A stretch of 64,000 nt of DNA from Pseudomonas vranovensis DSM 16006. Its GTDB lineage: Bacteria > Pseudomonadota > Gammaproteobacteria > Pseudomonadales > Pseudomonadaceae. This document shows positions 1 through 8,948 of the stretch, in pieces. The stretch's first letter is position 1. Each line of letters starts with the position of its first letter. Under the pieces are notes generated by a model. It had not been told where the DNA came from. It made no database searches and was given only the letters and a program-made list of their open reading frames with translations. Position numbers and translations under genes: made by a program. The stretch spans positions 164,674 through 228,673 of the forward strand of contig NZ_KE384454.1 of NCBI RefSeq assembly GCF_000425805.1, given 5' to 3'.

Positions 1-8
1 CATACGGT

Positions 9-58
9 GTAGCCGCTGCCGAGGAACGAGGCTGCGATCGACTGCGCAGCAGTCGCCG
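9..58. repeat. dispersed palindromic repeat, copy 1
   Basis: The segment reads TAGCCGCTGCCGAGGAACGA followed by a GATCGACTGCGCAGCAGTCG half that is nearly self-complementary. Closely related copies occur near 24331, 24409, 50578, 54449 and 59408. It sits just past the 3' end of the leftward DUF1272 gene, like most copies, which lie in gene ends. No coding sequence is seen in bases 1-64. Confidence 0.7.
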
Positions 59-64
59 ATAAGG

Positions 65-310
65 TCAGTGAGTCGGGCAGCCTTGCGCCTTGACTATCCG
101 CTGGGTAGACGCCGGGTACTTGATCAGCTTCTCAGCCGCCCGCGCCGGGCGCTTGACCAGCTCACCACCACAGTTGGGGCACTGGCCCTTGAGGGGCTGC
201 TCGCTGCAGGCACGGCAAAAGGTGCATTCGAACGAGCAGATCAACGCATCCTTACTGTCGCCCGGTAGGTCACAGCCACAGCATTCGCAGTTGGGTCGCA
301 ATTCAAGCAT
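65..310 (-). CDS. DUF1272 small cysteine-rich protein
   Basis: This encodes an 81-residue soluble protein with paired cysteine motifs (CECCGC, CSFECTFCRACS, CPNCGG). The pattern resembles a zinc ribbon and matches the DUF1272 family, whose function is unknown. I chose the internal start (MLELRPNCE) because family members begin there; a start three codons upstream is also open. The tail is Lys/Arg rich (KRPARAAEKLIKYPAS). It stands alone: the next gene, cobM, ends only 27 bases away on the same strand, but nothing suggests a shared function. The metal-binding role is inferred from the cysteines. Confidence 0.8.
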   Translation of the reverse strand: MLELRPNCECCGCDLPGDSKDALICSFECTFCRACSEQPLKGQCPNCGGELVKRPARAAEKLIKYPASTQRIVKAQGCPTH

Positions 311-336
311 GGTCAACACCTCAGGGTAGTATGCGT

Positions 337-1083
337 TCAGGGCCGATACAGGTGCGCATGGCTGGCACGGTACAACGCTGATTCGGAAAAACTGTCACTG
401 GCCAGCACCCGGCCCACGAGGATCAGCGCAGTGCGTCGAAAGCCCTTGGCCTGCACCTGCGCGACAATTCCGTCCAGGGTGTCGAGCACCCAGTCCTGGT
501 CTGGCCAGGTGGCGCGATGCACCACGGCAATCGGACAGTCACCACCGTAATGCGGACGCAGGGTTTCGACAATCCTCTCCAGGTGCTTGACCCCCAGGTG
601 GATCGCCAGGGTACTGCGATGACGCGCCAGGTCAGCCAGTTGTTCGCCTTCGGGCATCGGTGAGTTGTCGCCGAAACGGGTGAGGATCACGGTCTGGGCG
701 ATGTCCGGCAAGGTCAGCTCGCAGCCGAGCAGGGCAGCGCTGGCCGCCACTGCGGTGACGCCGGGGACGATCTCGTAGGGAATGCCCAGCGCGCGCAGGT
801 GGCGAATCTGCTCGCCAATGGCGCCATACAGGCTTGGGTCGCCACTGTGTACCCGGGCCACATCACGGCCCAGGTCATGGGCGGCCTTGATCGCCTCGAT
901 GATTTGCCCCAGGTGCAGTTCGGCGCTGTTGATGACGGTCTGGGCGCTGTGTCCTTCGAGCACAGCGGCAGGCACCAGTGAGCCGGCATAGATGATCACC
1001 GGACAACGGTGGATCAGGCGTTGGCCCTTGACGGTAATCAGTTCGGGATCGCCGGGGCCGGCACCGATAAAGTAGACGGTCAT
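337..1083 (-). CDS. cobM: precorrin-4 C11-methyltransferase
   Basis: This 248-residue enzyme transfers a methyl group from S-adenosylmethionine to C-11 of precorrin-4 in the aerobic cobalamin pathway. The SAM-binding loop is seen at the N-terminus (YFIGAGPGDPELIT), and the family's GDPSLYGA and PGVTAVAASAA motifs follow near residues 80 and 105. An open frame extends upstream into cobE, but the start at MTVYFIG is set by the family's beginning. The gene follows cobE by 28 bases and is probably the last of a cbtB-cbtA-cobE-cobM transcription unit behind a cobalamin riboswitch, so B12 should repress it. Confidence 0.93.
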   Translation of the reverse strand: MTVYFIGAGPGDPELITVKGQRLIHRCPVIIYAGSLVPAAVLEGHSAQTVINSAELHLGQIIEAIKAAHDLGRDVARVHSGDPSLYGAIGEQIRHLRALGIPYEIVPGVTAVAASAALLGCELTLPDIAQTVILTRFGDNSPMPEGEQLADLARHRSTLAIHLGVKHLERIVETLRPHYGGDCPIAVVHRATWPDQDWVLDTLDGIVAQVQAKGFRRTALILVGRVLASDSFSESALYRASHAHLYRP

Positions 1084-1111
1084 GCACAGTCCTTGGGATA
1101 GAAAGGGAGAA

Positions 1112-1513
1112 TTATCCGCCAATGCCGCCGGCGCTGGCCAATGCCAGGGTGGCATCGGCGTGCAGGGTGCGGGTGACCTGCAGGTGAGCGGGGCCGGCAA
1201 CCTGTTCGGCCAGCGCCAGGGCGGCGCTTTCGGCCACGCCGTAGCAACCGCTATGGGCAAAGGCGACGTCCGAGCGGTGGCTCAAGCGCGGCTCGAAGGC
1301 CGACAGCTGCGCAGCCGAGAAAAACACAACGGGCACACCCAAGCGGCTGGCCAATTGAATCAGGCCCGGCTCGTCGCGCTTCAGATCAATACTGGCAAGG
1401 CCCGCGACTGCCGCCAGGGGCAGTCCGTGGGCCTTGAGGGTGTGTTCGAGCAGGTTGCCCAGCGTGTCGACCGGGCAACCTCGCCGGCAACCCAGGCCGA
1501 CAAACAACTGCAT
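1112..1513 (-). CDS. cobE: cobalamin biosynthesis protein CobE (CbiG C-terminal type)
   Basis: This 133-residue protein matches the CobE/CbiG C-terminal family: GLGCRRGCPVDTL at the N-terminus, then ASIDLKRDEPGL and a C-terminal GVAESAALALA segment. In aerobic pathways CobE is a stand-alone domain corresponding to the C-terminal part of CbiG; its exact reaction is not settled. It lies one base downstream of cbtA and directly upstream of cobM, which fits translational coupling in one riboswitch-controlled operon. The cysteines near the start (CRRGC) are typical of the family. Confidence 0.88.
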   Translation of the reverse strand: MQLFVGLGCRRGCPVDTLGNLLEHTLKAHGLPLAAVAGLASIDLKRDEPGLIQLASRLGVPVVFFSAAQLSAFEPRLSHRSDVAFAHSGCYGVAESAALALAEQVAGPAHLQVTRTLHADATLALASAGGIGG

Positions 1514-1514
1514 G

Positions 1515-2207
1515 TCAGGCCTGCTTCGGGCGACGGAACAGCCAGGCGCTGATCAGGCCCAAGGCCAGCCAGAACGCGGCATTGGTCACCAGCGAGGCAA
1601 CCTTGAACTCGGCTTCCAGCGCCTCGGGAGCGAGCATTTCGTGTACATCAGGCTGCGGCGCGCCAATCACGTGGGGCACTACCAGCAGTACCACGCCCAG
1701 GGCCTTGAACAGCCAGTTGTGGGCGAACACGATCAACCCGAGCCCCACGGCGGTGGCGGCAGCGGTACCCACCCACCAGGCCTGGCGCTGGGCCAGGTCG
1801 GCCGCGGCAGTACCGGGCAGTTCCGGCGGCAGCCCCAGGGTCGGGGCCAGGCAGAACACGGCAAAGCCACCCAGGCCCCAGAGGGCACCGGTGAGGGCGC
1901 TGTTGGGCGCGCGCAGGGTATAGAGCGCGGCCAGGATCAGGGCGAAGCCGACGGCCACCACCAGGTTGCCGCCGGTGGTCGACAGCACTCGCTGCCAGCC
2001 ATCCTCGGGCGACCAGGCTTCACTGTCATGATGATGGTCGGCGGCGACACCGTGAGCATGCTCATGGGGCTCGACCGCCGGGGCTGCGCTTTCATAGGTT
2101 TCCGCCTGCAGAATCAGCGGCGCCACCCAGAAGCTTTGCAGCAGGGTCAGCAACAGGGCGGCCAGGAGGCCTGCAAACCCTGCAGTACTGGCAATACGCT
2201 TGATCAT
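1515..2207 (-). CDS. cbtA: CbtA-type cobalt transporter subunit
   Basis: This encodes a 230-residue membrane protein with about five to six hydrophobic segments and a histidine-rich loop (EPHEHAHGVAADHHHDS, around residues 50-65) after the first one. It matches CbtA, the predicted cobalt transporter that accompanies CbtB under B12 riboswitches. The start MIKRIAS was chosen because the upstream in-frame residues overlap cbtB and lack family character. It begins ten bases after cbtB. The role in feeding cobalt to the CobN chelatase is inferred from context; transport has been predicted for the family by comparative genomics. Confidence 0.9.
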   Translation of the reverse strand: MIKRIASTAGFAGLLAALLLTLLQSFWVAPLILQAETYESAAPAVEPHEHAHGVAADHHHDSEAWSPEDGWQRVLSTTGGNLVVAVGFALILAALYTLRAPNSALTGALWGLGGFAVFCLAPTLGLPPELPGTAAADLAQRQAWWVGTAAATAVGLGLIVFAHNWLFKALGVVLLVVPHVIGAPQPDVHEMLAPEALEAEFKVASLVTNAAFWLALGLISAWLFRRPKQA

Positions 2208-2217
2208 CGGTCGGCAC

Positions 2218-2403
2218 TCAGTGGCAAGGGAAGGCGGCGCTGTGGCGGGTGTCGTGGGCGGCGTTGTGCACCGCTTCGATAGGCGAGAAACCGGCGAAGT
2301 AGACCAGGCACAGGCCCAGCAGCGAGGCACCGACAGCAACCAGCAGGCGCTGGCTCAGGGTTGAGGGGGTAACGGCGGAGTGACTGGCGGTACTGGTACG
2401 CAT
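2218..2403 (-). CDS. cbtB: CbtB cobalt transporter small subunit
   Basis: This is a 61-residue protein with a single transmembrane helix (LLVAVGASLLGLCLVYFAGF) and a C-terminal metal-binding tail ending HNAAHDTRHSAAFPCH, which is the CbtB signature. It is the first gene behind the leftward cobalamin riboswitch and is followed directly by cbtA. The start is set by the ATG at MRTSTAS; the open frame runs further upstream into the riboswitch and cannot be coding there. The His/Cys tail presumably delivers Co(II) to CbtA. Confidence 0.9.
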   Translation of the reverse strand: MRTSTASHSAVTPSTLSQRLLVAVGASLLGLCLVYFAGFSPIEAVHNAAHDTRHSAAFPCH

Positions 2404-2512
2404 GGCGCTTTCCTCTTGGTGTTGTCGGCAACAGGCAAGCGCAAGAAACCCCTGCACGGCGTCCGTCCAGGGGTTGCAACAGCGCCCGCCCACCGCGGGT
2501 TTGTCAAATCGA

Positions 2513-2697
2513 GCCTGGGCCGGTCTCCGGGCTGGCGAGGGGCGGGCAGATTGCCGCGCCGAAGGCGTCACCTTCCCATGCCGAACTGCGGGCACAGTGG
2601 TTCTGACGCTTTCCTCGCTTACCGTTGCGGGGGCAGCACCGGACTTGTCCTACGTCGTGATCAACACGTGTATGACGCACCGGTTTCCCGTTTCACC
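2513..2697 (-). promoter_or_regulatory. cobalamin riboswitch (leftward)
   Basis: Read leftward, the segment has the hallmarks of a B12 aptamer: GGGAAACCGGTG near the 5' end, the B12 box core GCTGCCCCCGCAACGGTAA, GGGAAGGTGACGCC, and the closing GCCAGCCCGGAGACCGGCC. It precedes cbtB by roughly 110 bases. A CCCGC/GCGGG hairpin lies between aptamer and start codon but has no U-tract, so control could be at translation. Adenosylcobalamin should switch off cbtB-cbtA-cobE-cobM. Confidence 0.93.
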
Positions 2698-2799
2698 CTG
2701 TAAAGGGCACCCAAACGAATCGCACTAGCAAATCACGCAACCACGCAAGCGTCAATTGTGACAGCAGTTGACCACTCACCGGGCACTGCGTAGCCTAGC

Positions 2800-2972
2800 C
2801 GCTTCGAGGTTCTTCGGCGTTGGCCGAAGCTAAGACGGGAACGCGGTTGAAGCCGCGGCTGCCCCCGCAACTGTAAGCATTGAACGGTTCGACACAGCCA
2901 CTGCATCGCTGCGGGAAGGCGTCGTTCGACTGGCCGCCGGCCGGTGCAATGCAAGCCAGGAGACCTGCCTCG
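2800..2972 (+). promoter_or_regulatory. cobalamin riboswitch (rightward)
   Basis: The rightward leader contains GGGAACGCGGTTGAAGCCGC, then GGCTGCCCCCGCAACTGTAA, GCGGGAAGGCG and GCAAGCCAGGAGACCTGCC, which are the conserved elements of a second, independent B12 aptamer. It lies about 110 bases upstream of cobW. Both leftward and rightward cobalamin sets therefore have their own aptamer within about 100 bases of each other, with the two promoters between them around 2698-2800. Confidence 0.93.
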
Positions 2973-3084
2973 ATCAGTTTCCGACATTAAACCGGGCGGG
3001 GTGATCCGGTGGCGAACGCGCCCGGGCAGTGCTGCCTGTGGTTCTCGTCCTGCATGCCCGCCATTTGCTGCCAAGGGCATCGAC

Positions 3085-4155
3085 ATGAAAACACTGGCCA
3101 AACTCCCTGTCACCATCGTTACCGGCTTTCTCGGCTCGGGCAAAACCACGCTGCTGCGTCATATGCTCGACAACGCTCAGGGCCGACGCATTGCCGTGAT
3201 CGTCAACGAGTTCGGCGAGCTGGGCATCGATGGCGAGATCCTTAAGCAGTGCAGCATCGGTTGCACCGAGGAAGAAGCCAGCGGCCGCGTGTATGAGCTG
3301 GCCAACGGCTGCCTGTGCTGCACCGTACAGGAAGAATTCTTCCCGGTGATGCGCGAGCTGGTAGCGCGCCGTGGCGACCTGGATCATATCCTCATCGAAA
3401 CCAGCGGCCTGGCCCTGCCCAAGCCGCTGGTGCAAGCTTTCCAGTGGCCGGAAATCCGCAACGCCTGCACGGTCGATGCGGTGATTACGGTGGTCGACAG
3501 TCCGGCCGTGGCCGCTGGCACCTTCGCCGCCTTCCCGGAGCAAGTCGATGCCCAGCGCAAGCTGGACCCGAACCTGGATCACGAATCGCCGCTGCACGAA
3601 CTGTTCGCCGACCAGTTGGCCAGTGCCGACCTGGTGGTACTGAACAAAGCTGACCTGATTGCCCCTGAAAACCTGGCCAAGGTACGCGCCGAGGTGCAGG
3701 AGGAGCTGCCGCCAGCGGTCAAGGTGATCGAAGCGAGCAGCGGTCGCTTGCCGCTTGAAGTGTTGCTGGGCCTGGGCGCCGAATCCGAAGCGCATATCGA
3801 TGGCCGCCGCACCCACCACGATTCGCACCATGACGGCGACGACGACCACGACGATCATGACCACGACGCCTTCGACTCGATCTCCATTGAGCTGCCTGAA
3901 GCCGACGAAAGCCTGCTGCTCGATGCCCTGACCCAACTCGTAGTCCAGCACGGCATCCTGCGGGTCAAGGGCTTTGCGGCAATTCCCGGCAAGCCGATGC
4001 GCTTGCTGATCCAGGGCGTGGGCACCCGCTTCGACAAACACTTCGACCGCGCCTGGCGCAGCGAAGAACCGCGCACCACGCGCCTGGTGCTGATTGGCCA
4101 GGCACTTGACGCCACTCAACTGGAAGCGCGCCTGCGCGCCGCCCTGGGCGCTTGA
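3085..4155 (+). CDS. cobW: CobW GTP-binding metal chaperone
   Basis: This 356-residue G3E GTPase has a P-loop (VTGFLGSGKTTL, residues 11-22), a CXCC metal site (NGCLCC) and an NKAD guanine-specificity motif. An Asp/His-rich metal-binding stretch (HHDSHHDGDDDHDDHDHD) lies between the GTPase and CobW_C domains. CobW is thought to hand cobalt to the late aerobic chelatase. The ATG at MKTLAKLP was chosen because upstream frame sequence overlaps the riboswitch. It is the first gene behind the rightward riboswitch and ends three bases before cobN, a strong sign of one operon and shared function. Confidence 0.93.
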   Translation: MKTLAKLPVTIVTGFLGSGKTTLLRHMLDNAQGRRIAVIVNEFGELGIDGEILKQCSIGCTEEEASGRVYELANGCLCCTVQEEFFPVMRELVARRGDLDHILIETSGLALPKPLVQAFQWPEIRNACTVDAVITVVDSPAVAAGTFAAFPEQVDAQRKLDPNLDHESPLHELFADQLASADLVVLNKADLIAPENLAKVRAEVQEELPPAVKVIEASSGRLPLEVLLGLGAESEAHIDGRRTHHDSHHDGDDDHDDHDHDAFDSISIELPEADESLLLDALTQLVVQHGILRVKGFAAIPGKPMRLLIQGVGTRFDKHFDRAWRSEEPRTTRLVLIGQALDATQLEARLRAALGA

Positions 4156-4158
4156 TCC

Positions 4159-7100
4159 ATGCACCTGCTGCGGACCCAGCCCGGTGGCTTCGTGCCGGAC
4201 GACAGTATTGCCGACCTGGGCCAGACCCCGGCCGAGCTCGTCATTCTCTGCAGCGGTGATTCGCACCTGGCATTGCTGGCCGAAACCGCCCAGCAATTGC
4301 CCGAGGATTTTCCCAGCCTGCGCCTGGCCAACCCCATGCAGGTGCAGAACCATGCCTCGGTCGACCTGTATGTGGACGAGGTGTTGCGCCATGCCAAGGT
4401 CATTCTGGTGTCGCTGCACGGCGGTGTCGGTTACTGGCGCTATGGCGTTGAGCAGTTGCTGGAGCTGGCCGCACGCGGCGTTCAGCTGATTTTGGTGCCG
4501 GGCGACGACCGCCCGGACCCGCAGCTCAGCAGCCTGAGCACGGTGAGCGCCGCCCAGGCCGAACGACTTTGGCACTACCTGCGCCAGGGTGGCAAGGCCA
4601 ACGCCTTGAACCTGTTCAAATGCCTGGCCAGCCTCTGGCTGCACCGCGATTACCCCTGGAGCGAGCCACAGCAACTGCCGCGCACGGCGCTGTATCACCC
4701 GCACAAGGCGGCCGCGCAACTACAGGACTGGTATGCCGACTGGCAGGTGATGCAGCCGGTGGTGCCGATCCTGTTCTACCGCTCACACCTGCAGGCAGCC
4801 AATACCGCGTTTATCGACACCTTCTGCGAACGCTTGCAACTGGCTGGTCTCAATCCTATGCCGATAGCCGTGGCCAGCCTCAAGGAAGCCGGCTGCCTGG
4901 TCCAGGTCGAGGACTGGCTGGATGAAGTCGAGGCGGCGTTGATCATCAACACCACAGGCTTTGCCCAGTCCAGCCCCGAGCAGCCGCACCTGCGGCCGTT
5001 TCGTCGCGACATTCCGGTGTTGCAGGCCATCTGCGCCCAGGACAACGAACCGGGCTGGGAGGCCAGCGAGCAAGGCCTTGGGGCGAGGGACCTGGCAATG
5101 CACATCGTGCTGCCGGAACTGGACGGGCGGATCATTACCCGGCCGATCAGTTTCAAGGACCTGGCCTGGCGCAGCGAGCGCAGCCAGTCGGATGTGGTCT
5201 GCTATCGCCCCCATGCCGAGCGCATGGATTTTGTTGCCGAGCTTGCGCGCCGCTGGTGTGTACTGGCGCAGTTGCCCAACCCGGACAAGCGCGTGGCGCT
5301 GATCCTGGCCAACTATCCGACCCGCGATGGACGCATCGGCAACGGTGTGGGCCTGGACACTCCGGCCGCAGCGCTGAATATCCTGCGAGCCCTGAAGGAT
5401 CAGGGCTATCCGCTTGACGAGCTGCCCGCCAGCGGCACTGCGCTGATTCAGGCGTTGCTGGGCGGCGTGAGCAACGACCTGGACAGCCTCGACCAGCGTC
5501 CCTGCTTGCAAAGCATGGCGATGGAGGACTACCTGGCAGCCTTTGCCCAATTGCCCCAGGCCAATCAGGACGCGGTGCGCGAGCGGTGGGGCGAACCGCA
5601 GCAGGACCCGATGTGCCGCAATGGCCGGATGATGGTCGCCGGCCTGCGCTTTGGCCTGACTTTCGTCGGCATTCAGCCGGCCCGGGGGTACCAACTGGAC
5701 CAGAGCGCGGTGTACCACGACCCCGACCTGGTACCGCCCCACGGCTATCTGGCGTTCTACTTCTGGTTGCGCCACGGCTATGGCGCGGATGCGCTGATCC
5801 ATGTCGGCAAGCACGGCAACCTGGAGTGGCTGCCGGGCAAGGGCGTGGGCCTGTCGGCCAACTGTTGGCCGGACGCCTTGCTCGGGCCGTTGCCCAACAT
5901 CTATCCCTTCATCGTCAACGACCCGGGCGAGGGTGCCCAGGCCAAGCGCCGTACCCAGGCGGTCATCATCGACCACCTGATGCCGCCGTTGACCCGCGCC
6001 GAAACCTACGGCCCGCTGCGTCACCTGGAGGCGCTGGCCGACGAATACTACGAAGCCCAGCTGCTTGACCCGCGCCGCGCCCGTGAACTGCAGCGCGATA
6101 TCCTCGCGCTGGTGCGCGACAACCACATTGACCGAGAGCTACAGCTCGAAGGTGCGCTGGACGACGCAGCCATCTGGTTACCGCGGCTGGACACCTATCT
6201 TTGTGACCTGAAGGAGTCGCAGATCCGCGATGGCCTGCATGTTTTTGGCGAGTCGCCCACCGGGCGCTTGCGCACCGATACCTTGCTGGCCCTGCTGCGG
6301 GTAGCCCGCGGTGACGGGCGTGGAGCCAACGCCAGTCTGCTGCGGGCGCTGGCCAAGGCACTGGCGCTGGGATTCGACCCGCTCGATTGCGACCTGGGAC
6401 AACCCTGGAACGGGCCGCGCCCGGCGCTGTTGCAAGAGATTGATGCCGGCCTGTGGCGAACGGCTGGGGACACGCGCGAGCGTCTTGAAGCGTTGGCGGG
6501 CCGCTTGATCGGCGATAGCCTGGGCGGCCATGCGCACATTCCCCAGGACGCGCAATGGTGCGATGTGCAGGCTGTGTTGCAGGGGCTGGTCGAGGTGGTC
6601 GCGCCGCAGCTGGATGCCTGTGGCCCGGCTGAGCTGCATGGCCTGCTCGCCGCCCTGCAGGGCCGCTTCGTGCCTGCAGGCCCGAGCGGCGCGCCCAGCC
6701 GGGGACGCCTGGACGTGCTGCCCACCGGGCGCAACTTCTACACCGTCGATGTGCGCAACCTGCCGACCACCACGGCCTGGCGCATCGGCTTTGCCTCGGC
6801 CAACCTGATTCTGGAGCGCCACCTGCAAGACCACGGTGATCACTTGCGTCAACTGGGGCTGTCGGTGTGGGGCACGGCGACCATGCGCACCGGCGGCGAT
6901 GACATCGCCCAGGCCATGGCCTTGCTCGGGGTACGCCCGGTGTGGGCCAGCGGCAGTCAACGGGTCGATGACTTCGAGATTTTGCCATTGAGCCTGCTCG
7001 ATCGACCGCGGGTGGACGTGACGCTGCGGGTATCAGGTTTTTTCCGCGATGCGTTCGGCAGCCTGATCAACCTGTTCGATGCTGCCGTTCGTGCAGTCGC

Positions 7101-7920
7101 AGCGTTGGACGAGCCTGACGACCTCAACCCGTTGGCGGCCAGGGTGCGTACCGAGCGTGCCGAGTTGCTCGCTCAAGGCGTTGAGGCCGAGCAGGCCGCA
7201 CGTCAGGCTGGGTGGCGCATCTTCGGCGCCAAACCCGGGGCTTATGGGGCCGGGGTGCAAAACGCCATTGACGGGCGCCTGTGGCAAAACCGTCAGGACC
7301 TGGCTGAGGTTTACCTCAATCATGGTGGCTACGCCTATGGCGCGGCGGACGACGGTACGCCGGCACGGGCCGACTTTGCCCGGCGCCTTGGCCAGGTCCA
7401 GGCAGTGATCCAGAACCAGGACAACCACGAGCATGACCTGCTCGACTCCAATGACTACTACCAGTTCCAGGGCGGCATGCTGGCAGCCGTGGAAAGCCTG
7501 GGCGGCGCGCCGGTCGCCAGCTACCACGGCGACCACAGCCAGCCGGACCGTCCGCGCATCCGTACCCTGAAGGAAGAGCTCAACCGGGTGATCCGTGCCC
7601 GGGCGCTGAATCCCAAGTGGATCGCCGGGGTCAAGCGCCATGGCTACAAAGGAGCGTTCGAACTGGCGGCCACGGTCGACAACCTGTTCGCCTTCGATGC
7701 CACCACGCACTTGATCGACGACCATCATTATCAGTCGCTGGCCGATGCCTATGTGCTCGACGCCCCGACCCGCGACTTTATCCGCCAACACAACCCCGAG
7801 GCTTTACGCGATATCACCGAACGCCTGCTCGAAGCGCAACAACGTGGTTTGTGGCAGGCGTCGGGTGCATACCGCGAGGCCCTGGAAGAGCAATTGCTCG
7901 ATGGCGAAGAAGAGACTTGA
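4159..7920 (+). CDS. cobN: aerobic cobaltochelatase large subunit CobN
   Basis: The 1253-residue product is the large, substrate-binding subunit of the ATP-dependent chelatase that inserts Co2+ into hydrogenobyrinic acid a,c-diamide. Its length is usual for CobN. Family motifs are plain: LHGGVGYWRYG near residue 90, HVGKHGNLEWLPGKG near 550, and the NPKWIAGVKRHGYKGAFELAATVD segment near 1155. It begins three bases after cobW and ends one base before the ATPase gene. The partner subunits are not CobS/CobT but the chlD gene that follows. Confidence 0.95.
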   Translation: MHLLRTQPGGFVPDDSIADLGQTPAELVILCSGDSHLALLAETAQQLPEDFPSLRLANPMQVQNHASVDLYVDEVLRHAKVILVSLHGGVGYWRYGVEQLLELAARGVQLILVPGDDRPDPQLSSLSTVSAAQAERLWHYLRQGGKANALNLFKCLASLWLHRDYPWSEPQQLPRTALYHPHKAAAQLQDWYADWQVMQPVVPILFYRSHLQAANTAFIDTFCERLQLAGLNPMPIAVASLKEAGCLVQVEDWLDEVEAALIINTTGFAQSSPEQPHLRPFRRDIPVLQAICAQDNEPGWEASEQGLGARDLAMHIVLPELDGRIITRPISFKDLAWRSERSQSDVVCYRPHAERMDFVAELARRWCVLAQLPNPDKRVALILANYPTRDGRIGNGVGLDTPAAALNILRALKDQGYPLDELPASGTALIQALLGGVSNDLDSLDQRPCLQSMAMEDYLAAFAQLPQANQDAVRERWGEPQQDPMCRNGRMMVAGLRFGLTFVGIQPARGYQLDQSAVYHDPDLVPPHGYLAFYFWLRHGYGADALIHVGKHGNLEWLPGKGVGLSANCWPDALLGPLPNIYPFIVNDPGEGAQAKRRTQAVIIDHLMPPLTRAETYGPLRHLEALADEYYEAQLLDPRRARELQRDILALVRDNHIDRELQLEGALDDAAIWLPRLDTYLCDLKESQIRDGLHVFGESPTGRLRTDTLLALLRVARGDGRGANASLLRALAKALALGFDPLDCDLGQPWNGPRPALLQEIDAGLWRTAGDTRERLEALAGRLIGDSLGGHAHIPQDAQWCDVQAVLQGLVEVVAPQLDACGPAELHGLLAALQGRFVPAGPSGAPSRGRLDVLPTGRNFYTVDVRNLPTTTAWRIGFASANLILERHLQDHGDHLRQLGLSVWGTATMRTGGDDIAQAMALLGVRPVWASGSQRVDDFEILPLSLLDRPRVDVTLRVSGFFRDAFGSLINLFDAAVRAVAALDEPDDLNPLAARVRTERAELLAQGVEAEQAARQAGWRIFGAKPGAYGAGVQNAIDGRLWQNRQDLAEVYLNHGGYAYGAADDGTPARADFARRLGQVQAVIQNQDNHEHDLLDSNDYYQFQGGMLAAVESLGGAPVASYHGDHSQPDRPRIRTLKEELNRVIRARALNPKWIAGVKRHGYKGAFELAATVDNLFAFDATTHLIDDHHYQSLADAYVLDAPTRDFIRQHNPEALRDITERLLEAQQRGLWQASGAYREALEEQLLDGEEET

Positions 7921-7921
7921 G

Positions 7922-8920
7922 ATGACTGAACCTGCACACTTCCCGCTGTCTGCCGTGGTCGGCGCCGATGAACTGAAACTGGCCCTGTGCCTGACCGCCA
8001 TCGACCCGAAGATTGGCGGCGTGCTGATCGAAGGCCCCCGAGGCATGGCCAAAAGTACCCTGGCCCGGGGGCTTGCCGACCTGTTGGGCGATGGTCCGTT
8101 CGTGACCCTGCCGCTGGGCGCCAGCGAAGAGCGATTGGTGGGCACTCTGGACCTGGATGCGGCGCTGGGGCAGGGCAAGGCGCAATTCTCGCCGGGTGTG
8201 CTGGCCAAGGCCGACGGCGGTGTGCTCTATGTGGATGAGGTCAATCTGTTGGCCGATCACCTGGTGGACCTGCTGCTGGATGTGGCGGCCAGTGGCACCA
8301 ACCGGGTCGAGCGCGACGGTATTTCCCACCGTCACAGCGCCCGCTTTGTGTTGATCGGCACCATGAACCCGGAAGAGGGCGAGTTGCGCCCGCAATTACT
8401 CGATCGCTTTGGCCTCAACGTGGCCCTGGACGGGCAACCGGCGCCTGAAGCACGTGGGCAGATTATTCGTCGGCGTCTGGATTTTGATGCCGACCCCGAA
8501 GGCTTCTGTGCCCAGTGGGCGCCCGCCCAGGCGCAGTTGCTAGAGCGTTGCCAAGGGGCGCGCGAACGACTGGCGCAGATTCCGCTGGATGACCAGGCCT
8601 TGGCGCACATCACCGAACGCTGCTTCGGCGCCGGCGTCGATGGTGTGCGGGCTGACCTGGTCTGGCTACGTGCGGCCAGGGCCCATGCCGCCTGGCGCGG
8701 TGCCTTGCACATCGAGGCAGAGGATATTGATGCAGTGGCCGAGTTCGCCTTGCGCCACCGTCGTCGTGAACGCGCCGCGCAGCAGATGTCTGCGCCCGAA
8801 CCCCAGGGTCGACAGTCGTTCTCCGCTCAGCAAGGGCAAGGTGCCTGGGGCGACATGCCGCCACAAGCAACCCCCACCGGCGCGCGACGCGAGGTGCCGA
8901 ACTGGGCAAAAAAGCCCTGA
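7922..8920 (+). CDS. chlD: chelatase AAA+ subunit (ChlI-like; zero-frame product of chlD)
   Basis: The zero-frame product is a 332-residue MoxR/ChlI-type AAA+ ATPase with Walker A (GPRGMAKSTLA, near residue 40) and Walker B (VLYVDEVNLL, near 103). It would power CobN as the small subunit, in place of CobS. It starts at ATG 7922, one base after the cobN stop; the longer upstream frame is a shadow of cobN. The last codons read Trp-Ala-Lys-Lys-Pro-stop, and the two Lys codons lie inside a slippery A AAA AAG. A share of ribosomes should shift -1 there and continue into the VWA segment. Confidence 0.92.
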   Translation: MTEPAHFPLSAVVGADELKLALCLTAIDPKIGGVLIEGPRGMAKSTLARGLADLLGDGPFVTLPLGASEERLVGTLDLDAALGQGKAQFSPGVLAKADGGVLYVDEVNLLADHLVDLLLDVAASGTNRVERDGISHRHSARFVLIGTMNPEEGELRPQLLDRFGLNVALDGQPAPEARGQIIRRRLDFDADPEGFCAQWAPAQAQLLERCQGARERLAQIPLDDQALAHITERCFGAGVDGVRADLVWLRAARAHAAWRGALHIEAEDIDAVAEFALRHRRRERAAQQMSAPEPQGRQSFSAQQGQGAWGDMPPQATPTGARREVPNWAKKP

Positions 8921-8948
8921 GCATCCGTCGGCCGCGCTCGGCGGATGC
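8891..8948 (+). promoter_or_regulatory. programmed -1 ribosomal frameshift signal in chlD
   Basis: All three parts of a bacterial -1 frameshift cassette are present. The slippery heptamer A AAA AAG is at 8908-8914, in phase with the zero frame. The zero-frame TGA is at 8918-8920. A hairpin starts six bases after the heptamer: GCATCCG (8921-8927) pairs perfectly with CGGATGC (8942-8948), and four more pairs (two G-U) extend it toward a six-base loop. A Shine-Dalgarno-like GAGG (8891-8894) lies 13 bases upstream of the heptamer. The layout copies that of dnaX. Confidence 0.88.

Noticed and set aside
2974..4719. 581-codon open frame on the minus strand opposite cobW and cobN
   Set aside because: It is antisense to two certain genes; the long frame is a by-product of high GC content and gives low-complexity Gln/Val/His-rich sequence without domains.
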